From: Yarrowia lipolytica
Lineage: Eukaryota > Ascomycota > Dipodascomycetes > Dipodascales
NCBI RefSeq assembly: GCF_001761485.1
Contig: NC_090773.1
Location: 248,001 to 312,000 of the forward strand
Reading direction: 5' to 3'
Length of the DNA: 64,000 nt
The notes beneath the pieces are model-generated. The model made no database searches, had not been told where the DNA came from, and worked only from the letters and a program-made list of their open reading frames with translations. How positions within the stretch are numbered: position 1 is the first letter of the stretch; every line of letters starts with the position of its first letter. Of this stretch, positions 32,440-41,576 are shown piece after piece. A program made the translations under genes and the position numbers.

Positions 32440-34299
32440 ATGCAACAAAAGGGATTCGACGAGATCCCGGCGGACCTACCGTTCGCGGAGATGGTGTTCA
32501 CGGTGGAACGGGCGCTAACTAAGCAAATCTCCTGCTCGTACAGCTACGAGCAACTGCAGGACGCATCTCATAACGTGGTGGGTGTGTTTGTGGAGTCGCT
32601 GAGGAAAGAGACACAAACGAATCCCGGAATTGTGGCTGCACTGCTGGTGGCGCGCATGCGACTGAGCGGTGGATCGCGTGACGTACTTTCTGGCCGAGTA
32701 TGTAAGACTCGTGCTCTTGTTGCCGAACTGATTGCCGAGCGCTATATCGAGCGTCTCAACACTGAGAAAGAGCGGCTGATGTTTGTGGTTTATGAGGCGG
32801 TGGAGGAGGAAGGTGCGGATCAACACAGGCATGCCGCCAGTCGCAATTTTGAATCTGAGAGCCTGAATCAAGATGGGTATACGAGTTTCCACAGCGATAT
32901 TGAGGATGTTGAGTATTTCAACGACGGCAATGAGCGCTTTGACACGGGAAATGAAGACTATGGCGCCGACTACGGTTCCTCTGACACAAGTTTCGACCCT
33001 GACAATCCTGGACCAAATCCCAAGTATTTTCACGACGAATACATGTACCATACTACAGCCCTGGAATTGGCAGTATACTCTTCGGCAAAACACTTTCTGG
33101 CAAATCCAACGATTCAGCAGATTCTCAACGATATCTGGACTGGCAAGATTGTTTTTTGGAAAGACATCAACTCTCAATCTCACAAGGAAGCTCTAATATA
33201 CCCTACCTGCTATGTCCTAGCTACTAGACGCATTCCAGACGCGTACACGAGGTTGCGAGTTCCTCGATACCGCCAATTCTTCATGACGATCAATTACATT
33301 ATACTTCTGGGTCTGTATTTCTCTTTGCTGTTCATACAGAAGAAGGCGGATGACTATTTTGAAATGAACTTCACATTCGTTGAAGTTGTGCTGGATCTGT
33401 TTTTTCTCGGGTTTGTGGTGGAGAAGATTGCTCAGGAGGGTGACCGGTACTGGTCTACCTTTGATTTGTTGGTGAATCTTGACTTCGTCGTGTTTCTGGT
33501 GCTTAGAATCTATGCTTATGTCATCAACGATATCTGGCTCACCAAGTTATCTTTTGATGTGTTATCTCTAGAGGCCATCTTGCTGTTCCCTCGGGTATTT
33601 GCTCTGCTCTCCATCTATCCCTACTACGGCATTCTTCTACCATGTCTCAAAACTCTGACCAAGGACTTTGTCAAGTTTACCACCATCATTGCTATTTGCT
33701 ACTTTGGTTTTCTGACAACTTTTGCATTCCTTGGAAGAGGCGATTTCACCACCAACGAAATGTTCTGGTTACTGGTGAGAGTCTTCTTCGGATCCTCTTT
33801 TGCCGGGTTCGACGAAGCGCCCAAAATACATCCCATGTTCGGGTCTCTTCTCATGCTTGTCTTTGTCATGCTCACCAATGTTTTGCTGTTGACAGTTCTC
33901 ATTTCCATTCTTTCAACCCGGTTCTCGAAAATGATGAACAATGCCCGAGAAGAGTATACATTGTTGTTTGCAGAAAGTGTTGTGGAGGCAACCAGTGATC
34001 GAGTCACCTACTTGTACCCTCCCTTGAACCTGCTTCCGCTGCTGCTGCGTCCTCTGAGACTGTTTCTCACGAAAACCCAACAGCGACGAGTGAAGATTGT
34101 CACTCTCAAGCTCACCCACTTTCCTCTCGTCTTTCTCATCTGGTCGTTTGAGAATTTCGTCGTGTTTTACCATAGACAGATGAACCGAAGGGCCAAGAAG
34201 TTGGCGGAGAAGAGATGGGTCAAAGCGAGGAGGAGAGTGTATGTGGAAGAAGAGGGAGAGGGGTTGGGGGATGGAATTGCGGTTGGTGTTAGATGGTGA
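32440..34299 (+). CDS. YVC1: Yvc1-type vacuolar TRP cation channel
   Basis: Homologous to yeast Yvc1 (TRPY1), the vacuolar-membrane channel that releases Ca2+ to the cytosol on hyperosmotic or mechanical stimulus. The N-terminal cytosolic part has the family's helical region and an acidic Asn/Asp linker (about 140-195). Hydrophobic segments begin near residue 285 (FFMTINYIILLGLYFSLLFI) and continue through VVLDLFFLGFVV, a pore region around FFGSSFAGFDEAP, and FVMLTNVLLLTVLISILSTRF. The post-TM6 segment FSKMMNNAREEYTLLFAE and YPPLNLLPLLLRPL match the Yvc1 family closely. It has 619 residues against 675 in S. cerevisiae. The C-terminal tail is short; the yeast acidic DDDD cluster is missing, with only EEEGEG near the end. 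The first ATG of the frame is used. Confidence 0.9.
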   Translation: MQQKGFDEIPADLPFAEMVFTVERALTKQISCSYSYEQLQDASHNVVGVFVESLRKETQTNPGIVAALLVARMRLSGGSRDVLSGRVCKTRALVAELIAERYIERLNTEKERLMFVVYEAVEEEGADQHRHAASRNFESESLNQDGYTSFHSDIEDVEYFNDGNERFDTGNEDYGADYGSSDTSFDPDNPGPNPKYFHDEYMYHTTALELAVYSSAKHFLANPTIQQILNDIWTGKIVFWKDINSQSHKEALIYPTCYVLATRRIPDAYTRLRVPRYRQFFMTINYIILLGLYFSLLFIQKKADDYFEMNFTFVEVVLDLFFLGFVVEKIAQEGDRYWSTFDLLVNLDFVVFLVLRIYAYVINDIWLTKLSFDVLSLEAILLFPRVFALLSIYPYYGILLPCLKTLTKDFVKFTTIIAICYFGFLTTFAFLGRGDFTTNEMFWLLVRVFFGSSFAGFDEAPKIHPMFGSLLMLVFVMLTNVLLLTVLISILSTRFSKMMNNAREEYTLLFAESVVEATSDRVTYLYPPLNLLPLLLRPLRLFLTKTQQRRVKIVTLKLTHFPLVFLIWSFENFVVFYHRQMNRRAKKLAEKRWVKARRRVYVEEEGEGLGDGIAVGVRW

Positions 34300-34769
34300 G
34301 CAAGCTGTACATAATTGTACAGTACATGCTGCACCAAAATATTTATTACTGTACTTTGTCGTTGTGCTAAACTCAGCGAGCGACTATCTACAGATAGTTG
34401 GATGCTTTAGTATAAGATTCAATATTAATTGAACCTTTTCTCAAAAATTAAGTATATCTAACAAAATGCCAAGTAAATCCGAGATCACACAATGGCCATA
34501 TTGGAAGTCCCTGCGAAATAGTACGGACAGTGCTACAGTACAGTAGTCAACTAAAAAGCGCCTCTTTATACTCTACTGTAAGCCTGTATTCACCATGAGT
34601 CAGCTACAGTGTCCCCTTCAGATTTCTCCTGCTGGACGTCCCTTCCATATATATATGTAGTATCGCAGGTAGCTAGAAGCGCGACACCGAGAGCTCTTTA
34701 GCTTTATATCCATTCCATCAATTCATTAGTATGCAGTATAATTCCAGTCAAGAAACACATTTCGTTCGA
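34300..34769. other. Convergent intergenic region YVC1/PSF3
   Basis: About 470 bp between two converging 3' ends. AT-rich, with a TACAGTACATGCTG word near 34318. No gene. Confidence 0.5.
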
Positions 34770-35922
34770 TTAATACTTAATCGTCGCCATGTACTCCTTA
34801 TACGCCCGTCTCGAGGCACACCCCTTTTTGTACAACATCTTCTCAAATTCATCGTACTTGTGTACAAACTCTCCTCGTCGGCCAACATTGTCATAAATAT
34901 CCGATATCCGCTCGGCCATGGCTGTGGCGATAATAGTCTCCAGTTCCTCGTCTTCAAAGAGCTCTAGGTAGTAGATGGCCAGGGCAAAGAAGAGAGGAGA
35001 CTGGTATCGAAGATCGACGCCAGGAGCATCCGTTTTGAGAGCGTTCAAGACACTGGGCTTGAGAGCGTGCGGGATCTTGACGGTCACAAAACACTCTTGG
35101 TTGCCGGAATACGGGTCGTATTCAGACTGTGAGAGCACGTCTGCGATCCAAATGGGGAGATCAATGATTGTACCTTCGTTCATCTTGGTTAGCTGAGAGA
35201 AACGAAAACCGGGAGTCCGTGGACCGGTGCGCGTAAGCGAACAAGAGTGTCGCCAAATAATAGAATGCCACTGACAACACGTAGAGGGCTCCAAAGGCTG
35301 GACATGAGTTCATCAGGAAGCAAGTCTGGCCGACAATATGTTCATTTAGCTCTCAAGAGCAGATCAGAACATCAGAAGTTAACAAACAAAGGTCAAGCCC
35401 ATGATTTAGAAGTTCATTGACCTCGACGATATCAAGCTGTGTGTAGGCAGTCTCAACTTATAATCGCAAGAGCACATCAAACGTATGCAGAACCAGACAG
35501 GACCAGGGAGGGCACCGCAGCTAATTCATCATATAGACCAGCTATATCATAGCGGACTTGGCCTAGGGACCACCTCCGTATCCAACCCGACCTCTCCATA
35601 ACCTCATACTCACGTCTTTCCGTCCTCGTCCTTCCAAGAAGCCCAAGTTCGGGACTCCAACTTCAAATCGGCAAGGGATTTTCTGTGTTAGCAATGGGTG
35701 TGAGCAAATGGGGACAGAAGAGAGCTCGTCTAGACGAGATCCATTCTACTCGTACTAGAATCTGACTCGTACTCAAGCTGAGCCTCAGTCACAATCTTAG
35801 CGTGCAAGTTCCATCCAGGTAATGGACTCCCTGATAAATGCACTATTCGCTGCAGTCATGCCATCCCGTGTACTCACCTGACCCTCCATCAGAATCTCGT
35901 CCAGATCGTAATATCCACCCAT
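34770..35922 (-). CDS. PSF3: GINS complex subunit Psf3, three exons
   Basis: Psf3 is one of the four GINS subunits of the CMG replicative helicase (Cdc45-MCM-GINS), nuclear and essential in yeasts. I assemble three exons on the - strand: 35922-35878 (MGGYYDLDEILMEGQ), 35682-35614 (KIPCRFEVGVPNLGFLEG...) and 35183-34770 (from MNEGTIIDLPIWIADVL). The join gives 175 residues, close to the family's size, and reproduces the order of yeast Psf3: YYDIDD..., PCKF...GLGYLE, LPLWLA. Both introns start GTGAGT. Intron 1 ends CTAACACAG and intron 2 (430 nt) ends CTAACCAAG, with the same four-base branch-to-AG distance typical of Y. lipolytica. A CAG nine bases earlier would add LTK in frame, but the AAG choice matches the yeast spacing exactly. 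Confidence 0.85.
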
Positions 35923-37279
35923 GTTGTATTGTGTGTGAGTGTGTTAGCACAGTATAACATCCTGATGCACCTTAATTATAATTTCGCGTTTGGCGTTGTG
36001 CGTTTGAGATGTACAGTATGTACTGTAGCTTCTATGGGAGACCGAGACGCCACACCGCTGATGTAAACGAGTATCTCAGTTGATAAGCTGAAGTATATAA
36101 CGCATCGACATCAATATATCGTCTCAGCTCGATGTCTCAACGTGTGTTCGTTCTCTACTTCTCAATCGTTGGTCAGCGACAGTCTTGAGCACGACCTGGC
36201 AGCTCTCCGGTTAGTGCTGCTCTGCTCAACTGAAGAGATCAACGCGTCACCCATTCCGATTCCACCAAGAATCAGAACGCGAGTAAGTGCTGGTTACACA
36301 CTGTCTCGTTACAACTTCCAGCAGATTGTGTCCAAAACCAAATCAGACTGGCGCTTCTCCATCATGGGTATTTTTGATGGGGAGTCAGCATGGCGACACT
36401 GCATTGTCACCAGAATTCACTGCCAAACAAGTATAAAATCGTATACAAGCACGAGCATGATTTTGTTTACCAGTATCCATTCAATCAAATTGTTTACTAG
36501 TTCAAAACTAGCGTCGGTTTTCTCCCCATTCATCCCGTATCCGTACTGTACGTACTGTATGTAGCTACTATAAGCGATGACAGCACTACTGGCCGATGTC
36601 TACCAGTAGCACGTTTCGGTGGCTGTGTGTATTTGTCAGCGGTTGTGTCTGTATATTATTAGTTTAGTCACGTGCCACTGGGCTTGGGGTGGTTTGTAGA
36701 ATTGAGAGGCTGTTGGAAACTCTGTGATTCGTGTTGATTAATTCGAGTATTTTAATTAATAATTAAGCGAATAGAATGAAGAAAAAAAAAAGAGGAAAAT
36801 GAAATTTTCAATTAGTCAGAAAAATTCAGGAAAAATTCAGGGAAATTAAGATGATCCAAGAAAACCCAGAAAGAAGTCGGGGAAATCGATAAATTTCAAA
36901 ACTCGGCTGAAAATCCCAGCAGAACCCAGCCAGTCGTTGTCTACTTGTAGGCGAGACGAGACCTCTGGTCTCTGACAACAGCCTTAGTCACCCTTCTGTC
37001 ATCTTTCCTTCATGCACAATAATCCCGATAAGGTTGTTGCACGTAGATATAGACAGCCATGTTTGGGCATATTGGAGTACTCATGCCGTTAATTGAACCA
37101 GATAAATCCATTTTAAATCTTTCTTATGTCCACCAGTCGAATTTTCTCGATATCAATCCGCCCACAGCATCTTGTACCCTATTCGCAAATTATTCCATTG
37201 TCAATAAAGTTCAATCATACATACACCTCCTCTGTACATCACCACCTCCACACACCCAGTAGCCTCTCACGTCACTATC
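35923..37279. other. Divergent intergenic region PSF3/BTB gene
   Basis: About 1.36 kb without a supportable gene. A perfect TACAGTA-TG-TACTGTA inverted repeat lies at 36012-36027, 90 bp before the PSF3 ATG, and CTACTTGTAG at 36941-36950. A GTCACGTGCC box lies near 36668. Confidence 0.5.
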
Positions 37280-38467
37280 ATGGCCTCCACTACGCCCCAA
37301 TCAACCAGCTCAGCGTCCAGTTCCCGCGTGGGTGGCACCATGATCAACCCCAAGGGTAATTTCGACCCCACCATCCCCGCCATTCTACCCCATGAGCAAA
37401 TGTACGCGATTCAGGTTGGAGATCAGCGATTCACTTTGTCTGGAGCGTCTCTATCAAGCGATGGCCCGTCGTACTTTACCGAGTTTTTCCTGAAACACAA
37501 AGACAACCCGCCGGTGCTTTTTCTCGACCGGTCTCCGGACATTTTCAAGCTCATTGTGCGCCACTTGCAGGGCTACTACATCATGTCTTCCGACGAAGCC
37601 ACGTCGGTATACCTGCTGATTGATGCACGATACTACCAGCTGCCGCGACTGACTCAGCAACTGCTATCTTCGGAGCTCATGATTCGCATCGGAAACGAGA
37701 GCATCAAGGTTCCTCGGACGGCTTTTGATACTCCTGGAGACGAGCAGAACTTTTTTACTGCAGGCATGGGCGTGTTTTTCGGCCTCGAGCACGATACCAG
37801 CGACGAGGTGCATTCGCAGTTCATTCGTCCACCCCCTCTGGCAATTCCTACGGTGCCCAAGCGAGATGGAAAATTGTTCAAGGAGTTGCTAGCTATTCAG
37901 CTAGGCGGTTTTGTGAACATTCACTCGGAGGAGCATCGAGAAGCGCTGCTGAGAGAATGCAGATACTTTCGGTTCCGGGGGCTCGAACAGAAAATGATCC
38001 GGCACGAAATCCGAGTCGACCCAATTCGGAAGAAGAAGGAGATCTCGCTGTTCCTCAAAAACTTGGACGTGAAGAAGATTGAGCTAGTGGACGGAGTCGT
38101 CATGTACAAGCGGCCATTTGTTGACACGGAGCTCATGGATCTGGTGTTTCAGGTCCCCGACGAAGCCGTCCTATCTGTGGCGCTGTCCCGCGTCTCATTC
38201 TATGGTGCCACAAAGATCAAGCTGGACAAGATTGCAAAGCTTCATGGGCTCACGTTTGGAGCGGTGGACCTCGAGAATGCCCATCTGGAAATTTCAGGAA
38301 GCCAGGCTGCGGTGGAGGTGCAAAAGCGGGGCAAGAGTGATAGCCATACGTTTTTGACAAAGAGTGTGTGGAGGTTTAAGGATGGAGGTAGTGGAGAGTT
38401 GGTGCTGTTGAAAGGAGAGGGATATTTGAGTGAGGGGGAGTTTAATCGGACGAGGGAGTTCTTTTAA
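37280..38467 (+). CDS. BTB/POZ (KCTD-type) protein, Whi2/YLR108C-like
   Basis: A 395-residue soluble protein. After a Ser/Thr-rich start, residues about 32-110 form a T1-type BTB/POZ domain: YAIQVGDQRFTLSGASLSSD, SYFTEFFLKHKDNPP, LFLDRSPDIFKLIVRHLQGYY. This is the pattern of yeast Whi2 and YLR108C, where a conserved DSP-YFTxFF segment opens the domain. A second partial copy follows around 135-215 (ELMIRIGNESIKVPRTAFDTPG). The C-terminal half has no motif I recognise. BTB proteins of this class act as adaptors; Whi2 links the phosphatase Psr1 to stress response and TORC1 restraint. Assignment to Whi2 as against YLR108C is not possible by eye. The first ATG has a good ATCATGGCC context. Confidence 0.75.
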   Translation: MASTTPQSTSSASSSRVGGTMINPKGNFDPTIPAILPHEQMYAIQVGDQRFTLSGASLSSDGPSYFTEFFLKHKDNPPVLFLDRSPDIFKLIVRHLQGYYIMSSDEATSVYLLIDARYYQLPRLTQQLLSSELMIRIGNESIKVPRTAFDTPGDEQNFFTAGMGVFFGLEHDTSDEVHSQFIRPPPLAIPTVPKRDGKLFKELLAIQLGGFVNIHSEEHREALLRECRYFRFRGLEQKMIRHEIRVDPIRKKKEISLFLKNLDVKKIELVDGVVMYKRPFVDTELMDLVFQVPDEAVLSVALSRVSFYGATKIKLDKIAKLHGLTFGAVDLENAHLEISGSQAAVEVQKRGKSDSHTFLTKSVWRFKDGGSGELVLLKGEGYLSEGEFNRTREFF

Positions 38468-39290
38468 TGTGAGCGAGCTAATCAGCGAGTGGTAAAAGAC
38501 CATGAGCTTGCTCACGTTCACGGAAGAATTGATTTACGAGTGACTGCTTCTTTCCAGCAACAACATGTGAACGAAACTGCAAAATTCGTGTGATCCGTTT
38601 AATGTTGACTCTAGAGGAAGCCAGTTGTACTCCCCTTTCGAGTTCTCTGGCTCTCTCACCAAGCCCCTTTCAACTGCCGAGCGTTCCTCTACGTCCATAG
38701 GTCTCTGTCATTATCGTCTGACATGGAAGCCATTCCAAGTTGCGATGACTAAACCTCCATTGATACGCTTGGTATATTCTCCCAAGTGGTGCCCGCTTTC
38801 CCAGGGTCTGTGTCTCCTGACATGAAACAGACGTCTGTGTATTTTTAATGTATTTTATGATATCAGGAAGACCATATCACGAGGTAAAGCTCGACCAGTG
38901 TCTGGGGGAATGTATTTAATCAGGTTTTACAACTACAGTACATATTCCACCTGTTCCGCCACTTTCTCGTCCAGCGGAGAAGCAGATCGCTGGTCTGTAT
39001 CTTCAACCAACGGTTTTGATATACCTTCGTCCGGACTTGACTTCATCAGGTGTCTTCTGTTATCGCGAGGCTTTCACTTCGGATCCATATTGACTAACAT
39101 AGGTCTGCCGAGGTCTCTGATGAGGAAGTCTTTTGAAGGTAATAAAGCTACTATGGAAAGAGGTCTTTATAGAGATATTTGCAACTGGCCTCATAATTAT
39201 GTGATTCTCTTATTTCGTATTTTATTCTACTTTTTAACGACGTTCTTTCAGAGCGTTATTGATCGGAAAACGTTACTTACACTTTGTTGA
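38468..39290. other. Interval between BTB gene and LINE
   Basis: About 0.8 kb without a host gene. The LINE's 5' end lies somewhere between here and its ORF1 ATG at 39430. I could not find a junction or a target-site repeat matching the 3' flank. Confidence 0.4.
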
Positions 39291-39429
39291 AAATATAGAT
39301 CCCAGTTAACATTTTAGTGGAGATCATACTGTGTTGTGCTACACCAATAACACAGCAGCGCTCGAAGAAACTAGACACAAAAAACAGAGCTATTATATTA
39401 ATCGAGCGCGACCAGAAAAAACGTTCACC

Positions 39430-41574
39430 ATGGAAACAGCGCAAGCCCAAGCTTCGGCGGGTAACTCCTTGGGCGCTCCGAACCCCCCACCTCCTGATTT
39501 ATCGCGAGGTGATGGAGCCACCTCAACCGAAACCCCCAACCAAACCGACATTGAAAAAATCCAAAAAAACGACAAAAACGATGAAAACAACAAAAAAAAC
39601 GACAAAAACGACAAAAACGACAAAAAAAACGACAACAATATCACCCTCAACGCCTGGAAGAGCAAGGCCGAAGTCAAGGCTCTCCTGACATCGAACCCCT
39701 CCACACTCAAATTCAACCTCAACAAGGAGCGAATTTCGGAGCCCCTTGCGGCGCCGAATGGTAGGCATACCTCCGGCCGTTTCAACGTGTCCTATGTAGC
39801 CAGCAAGGAAAACTTCTTCCGAAGAGCTCTTGACCGCTCCGCCACCCCTGATTGGAATCTTCCTATCTCCATGTTCCTCGAGCACCTCGATAACGCCGCT
39901 GAAGTCGACGAGAAGGACACCATCAGTGTCCTCGAGGGCGTCATCGAAAAGTTCGACGAGATCAAGGGTCAGGTTGGTCTGGCGGAGTTTGACCTGTCCA
40001 GGCACAACCTAGACATCGTCCCCCACCTGATCGACCAGATTAACTTAGAACAGGACCCTGAAGACTGCTACCAAGTGGGAAATGGTTGGCACTACCTGAC
40101 GTCGGACGCCCTCACTGACCCCCACGAACAACGAATGGCTGTCATTCTGGAGACAGTTAGTCTCATTGTTGAGGCCAATACTCAAGATTATCGCATCATG
40201 AGGAAGGGCTCGGCTAACCCTGCTGGACGAAGAGTACTTTACTACTTCAACCTACCCTCGTACATGAAGATGGAGCGTCAGACGGAGGATGCTTTCAAGA
40301 TCCACCTCAACGCTATTCTCAACCAGTTCGACGTAGACATTGATCAGGCCATTCCAGGTTCCTCCCTCTTGAGTGGCACCCTTCTGATGACCTCTGCCAA
40401 CCATCAGAACATCTCGGGTCCTGTGATCGCAGTTCGTGCTCTCCTAGGCTCCACCCTGCCCCAGACCATCCCCGACTTCTTCGTCAACCTGGATCCCACC
40501 AAGGCTAGGCTTACCGGCTCAAAGTTGATCAAGATGCACTTCGCCAACGGCGATAACATCTGTGTTAAGTGCAAGAGCACTAAGCACATCCGGGAGGCCT
40601 GCCCCGAGAAAGACATGGTCACTCCCAAGATCTTCCGCACCCGCGCTCACCAGGGTACCCTCCCACAGAGAGGTAAAGCCCTTGCTTCCATCCATGCCCC
40701 ATCCACCGTGGAGCCCCCGGTCCAAACTCGCAAGTTCCACCACACGCCTGCTACTCACCAGTGGGAGACCGTCGGCACTAAGTCCCCTAGACATAGACGG
40801 ACTCGAGACACGTCCCCCCAACCCACCGGTCAGAAGCCCCTCCGATCTTACTACAACTTTGAAGTCTTGAGCGACAAAACCGGAGAGGACACACCCGAAG
40901 AGACCGAGCAAACTAACCAGCTGCCCTCTACGAACCAGCAGCATGGAACTCAGAATCTACCCATCAACATCCCCGCCTCCGAGGAAGACACAGTTCCCGA
41001 CGACCAGGAAACGGAACAGGCTGACGTATCCATGAACGGCTTTGACACCCAGCCTGACGCACTTGCTCACCCTGAAGTAGCCCCTGATGTCACCCAGTTT
41101 CTTCCCCCCGCTACCCCGCTTAACACCGAGGCCACCAACAACGGCCTTCCCCACGACCACACCAGTCCCAACACGACCAACCAAACACAACCCCCCCCCG
41201 GAAGTATCCACGAGGGCCGACCCCGAGGAGGGCACACCACCTCCAGTTTCTCTGGCGAGCCCTCTCACACCACGCTCGGCAAGAAGCACATTGCGGTCTT
41301 CCAGACCGCCTCGAGCGAGGTTCCGGTGCAAATCCTGAACCCGGACAGGTCGGAGAACAGACTCTGCTGGCTGCCTTCTCAGGAGGTAGCAAAGTTCATT
41401 GACGGGAGGTGCCCGACATTCCTGTCTACATGCCACTTCAAAGTTTTCCACGACGGTGCGACACTCAGCTCGGTAGACGAGATTGTAGAACCCCCGAACA
41501 GTCCCCCGAACCCCCCTAGGGTGACCACTCTCCATGAGGTGGACACAATGCTCCGACCGGGGCAGAACCAGTAA
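39430..41574 (+). CDS. LINE ORF1 protein with CCHC zinc knuckle
   Basis: ORF1 of the LINE, 714 residues from the ATG at 39430. The frame is open from 39331, but TTCACCATGG at 39430 is the better start. Such proteins bind element RNA and form the ribonucleoprotein. A Lys/Asn/Asp repeat (NDKNDENNKKNDKND) lies near residues 40-65; a globular middle is followed by one zinc knuckle, CVKCKSTKHIREAC (CX2CX4HX4C), near residue 376. The C-terminal third is Pro/Thr-rich and acidic, probably disordered. The stop overlaps closely with the ORF2 start. Confidence 0.9.
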   Translation: METAQAQASAGNSLGAPNPPPPDLSRGDGATSTETPNQTDIEKIQKNDKNDENNKKNDKNDKNDKKNDNNITLNAWKSKAEVKALLTSNPSTLKFNLNKERISEPLAAPNGRHTSGRFNVSYVASKENFFRRALDRSATPDWNLPISMFLEHLDNAAEVDEKDTISVLEGVIEKFDEIKGQVGLAEFDLSRHNLDIVPHLIDQINLEQDPEDCYQVGNGWHYLTSDALTDPHEQRMAVILETVSLIVEANTQDYRIMRKGSANPAGRRVLYYFNLPSYMKMERQTEDAFKIHLNAILNQFDVDIDQAIPGSSLLSGTLLMTSANHQNISGPVIAVRALLGSTLPQTIPDFFVNLDPTKARLTGSKLIKMHFANGDNICVKCKSTKHIREACPEKDMVTPKIFRTRAHQGTLPQRGKALASIHAPSTVEPPVQTRKFHHTPATHQWETVGTKSPRHRRTRDTSPQPTGQKPLRSYYNFEVLSDKTGEDTPEETEQTNQLPSTNQQHGTQNLPINIPASEEDTVPDDQETEQADVSMNGFDTQPDALAHPEVAPDVTQFLPPATPLNTEATNNGLPHDHTSPNTTNQTQPPPGSIHEGRPRGGHTTSSFSGEPSHTTLGKKHIAVFQTASSEVPVQILNPDRSENRLCWLPSQEVAKFIDGRCPTFLSTCHFKVFHDGATLSSVDEIVEPPNSPPNPPRVTTLHEVDTMLRPGQNQ

Positions 41575-41576
41575 GC

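Noticed and set aside
35184-35294. Extended N-terminus of PSF3 from an ATG at 35294
   Set aside because: These 37 codons are intron 2 sequence; the conserved N-terminus comes from two upstream exons.
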